Below, piece by piece: positions 14,241-16,831 of a stretch of DNA of 16,831 bases; positions within the stretch are counted from its first letter, which is position 1, and every line of letters begins with the position of its first letter. Source of the stretch: an uncultured Lysobacter sp. (GTDB lineage Bacteria; Pseudomonadota; Gammaproteobacteria; Xanthomonadales; Xanthomonadaceae); the NCBI GenBank assembly GCA_946480055.1, contig CAMLID010000070.1, positions 1 to 16,831 of the forward strand, read 5' to 3'. The notes under the pieces are model-generated. The model was given only the letters and a program-made list of their open reading frames with translations, was not told the origin of the DNA and did not search any database. A program made the translations under genes and the position numbers.

Positions 14241-15644
14241 TCAGTCGATCCCGAGCTTCTTGAGCTTGTAGCGCAGCGCGCGGAAGGTGATGCCCAGCGC
14301 GGCGGCGGTGCGGGTCTTGTTGTAGCGGTTTTCCTGCAGCGCCTGCTGGATCGCGGCGCGCTCGATTTCCTCGATGTACGAGGGCAGGGCGCTGGTCGAG
14401 GTGTCGCGCGGGTTGAGCGTGCGCGGGTCGGCGCCCGCGGACGGGGCGGCCGCCGCAGCGGGGGCGCCGGCGACCGGCGCGGAAGGCTGGGTCGACAGGC
14501 GCGGCAGGCGCAGGTCGCTGGCGTTGAGCAGTTCGCCTTCGGCCAGGGCCAGGGCGCGTTCGAGGATGTTTTCCAGCTCGCGCACGTTGCCCGGGAAGGC
14601 GTAGGCGCGCAGCGCTTCGAGGGCGTCGTCGCCCAGGCGCGGAATCGGGCGGCCCTGGGCGTTGGCGAGGCGCTCGAGCACCTTGCTGGCCAGGCCGGGC
14701 AGGTCGTCCAGGCGCTCGCGCAGCGGCGGCACGCGCAGCTCGATCACGTTGATGCGGTAGTACAAGTCCTGGCGGAAGCGGCCGTCGGCGACCAGTGCGG
14801 CCAGGTCCTTGTGGGTGGCCGAGAGAATGCGCACGTCGACCACGACTTCGGCCTGGGCGCCGACCGGGCGGATCGACTTCTCCTGGATCGCGCGCAGCAG
14901 CTTGACCTGCATCGGCAGAGGCAGCTCGGCGACTTCGTCCAGGAACAGGGTGCCGCCGTCGGCGGCCTGGAACAGGCCGGGCTTGTCGGCATGGGCACCG
15001 GTGAAGCTGCCCTTCTTATGGCCGAAGAACTCGCTTTCCATCAGCTCGGCCGGGATCGCGCCGCAGTTGACCGGCACGAACGGGCCGCTGGCGCGGCCGC
15101 CCTCGGCGTGAATGGTGCGGGCGACCAGCTCCTTGCCCACGCCGGACTCACCGGCGATGTAGACCGGGGCCTGGCTGCGCGCGACCTTGCCGATGGTCTG
15201 GCGCAGTTTCGCCATCGCCGGCGACTCGCCGTACAGGCGCGAGGCGACGGTTTCGGCGGTGCTGCGGCGGCCCTCGTTCAGTTCCAGGGCGTGGCGGACC
15301 AGGTCGCGCAGCACGGTCAGCTCGACCGGCTTGGCGACGAAATCGAAGGCGCCGGCCTTGAGCGCCTCGACCGCGGCTTCGACGTTGCCGAAGGCGGTGA
15401 TCATGGCGACCGGGGTGTCCGGGTACTTATGGCTGATCTCGGCGATCAGCTCCAGGCCCGAGCCGTCGGGCAGGCGCATGTCGGTCAGGCACAGATCGTA
15501 GCGATTGCGGGACAGCTGGCTGCGCGCCTCCGAAACGCTGGAGGCGGTGTCGCAACGCAGGCCCATGCGGCCCAAGGTCATGACCAACAACTCGCGAATA
15601 TCGCGTTCGTCGTCGATCACCAGTGCACTACGAGTTTCAGCCAT
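14241..15644 (-). CDS. pilR: PilR, sigma-54-dependent response regulator of pilin genes
   Basis: NtrC-family activator of 467 residues. The receiver domain (1-120) has acidic D11/D12, the phosphoacceptor D55 (LCLTDMRLPD), T83 and K105. The AAA+ domain has Walker A GESGVGKE (165-172), the sigma-54 contact loop GSFTGA (212-217; the canonical form is GAFTGA), Walker B GGTLFLDEVAE (230-240) and the arginine-containing FPGNVRELEN region (350-359). A Pro/Ala-rich linker (381-420) leads to a FIS-type helix-turn-helix (about 423-465). The ATG has GGAGG 5 nt upstream. It follows pilS by 65 bp. It is the expected activator of the three -24/-12 pilin promoters found in this window. The position next to pilS and the T4P locus decides PilR over other NtrC-family members. 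Confidence 0.95.
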   Translation of the reverse strand: MAETRSALVIDDERDIRELLVMTLGRMGLRCDTASSVSEARSQLSRNRYDLCLTDMRLPDGSGLELIAEISHKYPDTPVAMITAFGNVEAAVEALKAGAFDFVAKPVELTVLRDLVRHALELNEGRRSTAETVASRLYGESPAMAKLRQTIGKVARSQAPVYIAGESGVGKELVARTIHAEGGRASGPFVPVNCGAIPAELMESEFFGHKKGSFTGAHADKPGLFQAADGGTLFLDEVAELPLPMQVKLLRAIQEKSIRPVGAQAEVVVDVRILSATHKDLAALVADGRFRQDLYYRINVIELRVPPLRERLDDLPGLASKVLERLANAQGRPIPRLGDDALEALRAYAFPGNVRELENILERALALAEGELLNASDLRLPRLSTQPSAPVAGAPAAAAAPSAGADPRTLNPRDTSTSALPSYIEEIERAAIQQALQENRYNKTRTAAALGITFRALRYKLKKLGID

Positions 15645-15709
15645 TGCGTCCTCCGCCCGACACGATAGCTTAAGGGTGCGTCACGGCCAAGCCGAAAGCG
15701 TGCTTCAGG
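15645..15709 (-). other. pilS-pilR spacer
   Basis: 65 bp between the pilS stop and the pilR start, with only the pilR ribosome-binding site recognised. No terminator is seen, so co-transcription is likely. Confidence 0.5.
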
Positions 15710-16831
15710 TCACGCTGGCAGCATGGCGTTGGTGCCGGAGAGGTGGATCCGGAAGCAGCCGCCGCCGCCGGGCATGGGTACGTAGTCGAGCGAGGCCTGG
15801 TTCGCCCGGCACAGTTCGCGTGCGATATACAGCCCCAATCCGGTGCCATGGCTGGAGGTGGTGAAGAACGGCCGGAACAGCCGCGTGGCCACCGATTCCG
15901 GGATGCCGGGGCCGCGGTCGAGCACGTCGATCACCGGCACCGCGTTCGCGTCCAGGTACGCATGCACGGTCACTCGCGCCGGTTCGCCGGGCATGCGGCC
16001 GTAGGTCAGGGCGTTGTGCACCAGCACGGTCAGGGCCTGGTGCAGCTGGCGCGGGTCGACCAGGGCCGCGATCCGCGGCTGGGTCGAGGTCGCGCGCAGG
16101 CTGTCGAGTTCGATCGGGTGGCTGCTGTTGTATTCGTCGACGAACTGGCGATTGAAGGCGACCAACTCCAGGTGCTCGGGCTTGGCCGGTTCGCGCCGGG
16201 CCATGCCGAGCACGTTCTCGACGATGCCGTTCATGCGCGTGCCCTGCTGGCGCACGATCTCAAGCAGGCGGCGGTCGGCCACCGCGATGTCGCGCGACTC
16301 CTCCAATAGCTGCACGGCATAGCTGATCGCCGCCAGCGGGTTGCGGATCTCATGGGCCAGGCTGGCCGAGAACCGGCCCAGCGCGGCCAGGGTGATCGAT
16401 TCGGCGCGGCGCGAGACCAGCGAGGTGTCGTCGAGGAAGATCAGGGTCTGGTCGCTGCCGGCGAGCAGCCGGGTGAAGCGCGGCACCACCTCGGGCTGGT
16501 CGGCCGCCATCTGCAGCGGGGTCTCGTCGGGGATCGCGTCGGCGCGCCAGCGGCCTAGCCGGCGTGCCAGCTCCGGGGACGCGATCGCCAGGTTGCGGTG
16601 ACTGTGCTCGGAGTGCTCGCCGGGGTCGCCCAGCAGCAGCATCGCGGCCTCGTTGGCCAGGCGCAGGCGGCCTTCGCCGTCCACCAGCAGCACGCCGGTG
16701 CGCATGCGGCGGATGATCAGTTCGTTGATTTCGGCGTAATTGGCGGCCTCGGCGCCGCGGCGTTCGGCCAGGGCCGAGCTGGCGCGCATCTCGCGCCCGA
16801 GCAGGCTGGTCAGGGTGGCGATGGCCATGAA
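15710..16831 (-). CDS. pilS: PilS, sensor histidine kinase (N-terminus cut by window edge)
   Basis: The visible fragment (about 373 residues) is the cytoplasmic part of a PilS-type kinase. A linker (LLGREMRASSALAERRGAEA) is followed by a PAS-like domain (INELIIRRMRTGVLLVDGEG and onward) and the H-box SASLAHEIRNPLAA with the phosphorylated His. The ATPase domain has the N-box region LVHNALTYG, G1 DRGPGIP, F-box FRPFFTT and G2 GTGLGLYIAR. The reading frame stays open to the right edge, and the six-helix N-terminal membrane domain expected of PilS lies beyond it; the internal ATG at 16828 is not the real start. PilS senses pilin in the membrane and phosphorylates or dephosphorylates PilR. Confidence 0.94.
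   Translation of the reverse strand, partial: FMAIATLTSLLGREMRASSALAERRGAEAANYAEINELIIRRMRTGVLLVDGEGRLRLANEAAMLLLGDPGEHSEHSHRNLAIASPELARRLGRWRADAIPDETPLQMAADQPEVVPRFTRLLAGSDQTLIFLDDTSLVSRRAESITLAALGRFSASLAHEIRNPLAAISYAVQLLEESRDIAVADRRLLEIVRQQGTRMNGIVENVLGMARREPAKPEHLELVAFNRQFVDEYNSSHPIELDSLRATSTQPRIAALVDPRQLHQALTVLVHNALTYGRMPGEPARVTVHAYLDANAVPVIDVLDRGPGIPESVATRLFRPFFTTSSHGTGLGLYIARELCRANQASLDYVPMPGGGGCFRIHLSGTNAMLPA

Noticed and set aside
14211..15668. Long plus-strand reading frame antisense to pilR (485 codons)
   Set aside because: It covers exactly the well-supported pilR gene and has a Gln/Val/Ala-rich composition with no recognisable domain.
1..16831. Mobile element, phage, CRISPR or tRNA genes
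   Set aside because: No transposase, integrase, regular spacer-repeat array or tRNA-like fold was recognised; the only long repeat is the pilA duplication.

Overview
This window looks like a type IV pilus (T4P) locus from a GC-rich gammaproteobacterium of the Xanthomonadaceae, and Lysobacter is the best guess. The reasons are the high GC content, the PilS-PilR / PilA / PilB-PilC gene set, and the N-terminal pilin sequence. The genus is an inference, because no rRNA or other marker gene is present.

Layout. The left and middle part is transcribed leftward (minus strand). Read in the direction of transcription it holds two almost identical major pilins (pilA, 10960-10541 and 10240-9821), a large polytopic GT-C/TPR protein (9691-7781), a third, divergent pilin (7509-7081), two more GT-C/TPR proteins (6884-4896 and 4683-2749), the extension ATPase pilB (2600-873) and the platform protein pilC (869 to beyond the left edge). 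A rightward operon (11377-14210) starts divergently from the first pilin. It encodes a small four-helix EamA/SMR-like membrane protein, a soluble family-2 glycosyltransferase, a membrane-anchored polyprenyl-phosphate-type glycosyltransferase and a SAM methyltransferase. The right end is leftward again: pilR (15644-14241) and pilS (cut by the right edge).

How the parts could work together. PilS/PilR is the two-component system that turns on pilin genes through sigma-54. Each of the three pilin genes has a clear -24/-12 element (TTGGCATG with GG-N10-GC spacing) about 90-115 bp before its start codon, so all three are probably PilR targets. The three GT-C/TPR proteins share a DD motif in the first periplasmic loop and an EHRNYLP motif. 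They resemble lipid-linked-sugar-dependent protein O-glycosyltransferases (TMTC-like; functionally similar to TfpW of Pseudomonas). The rightward operon has the activities needed to make, modify and flip a polyprenyl-linked sugar. My main hypothesis is a dedicated pilin O-glycosylation system with three transferases and three pilins, built into the core T4P locus. This is inferred from sequence and context and is not demonstrated.

Other notable structure includes a 473-bp direct repeat covering pilA and its terminator (8 substitutions, 2 amino-acid changes), tandem terminators between the pilins, and a perfect 10-bp-arm inverted repeat in the divergent control region. No tRNA, rRNA, CRISPR array, transposase or phage gene was seen.
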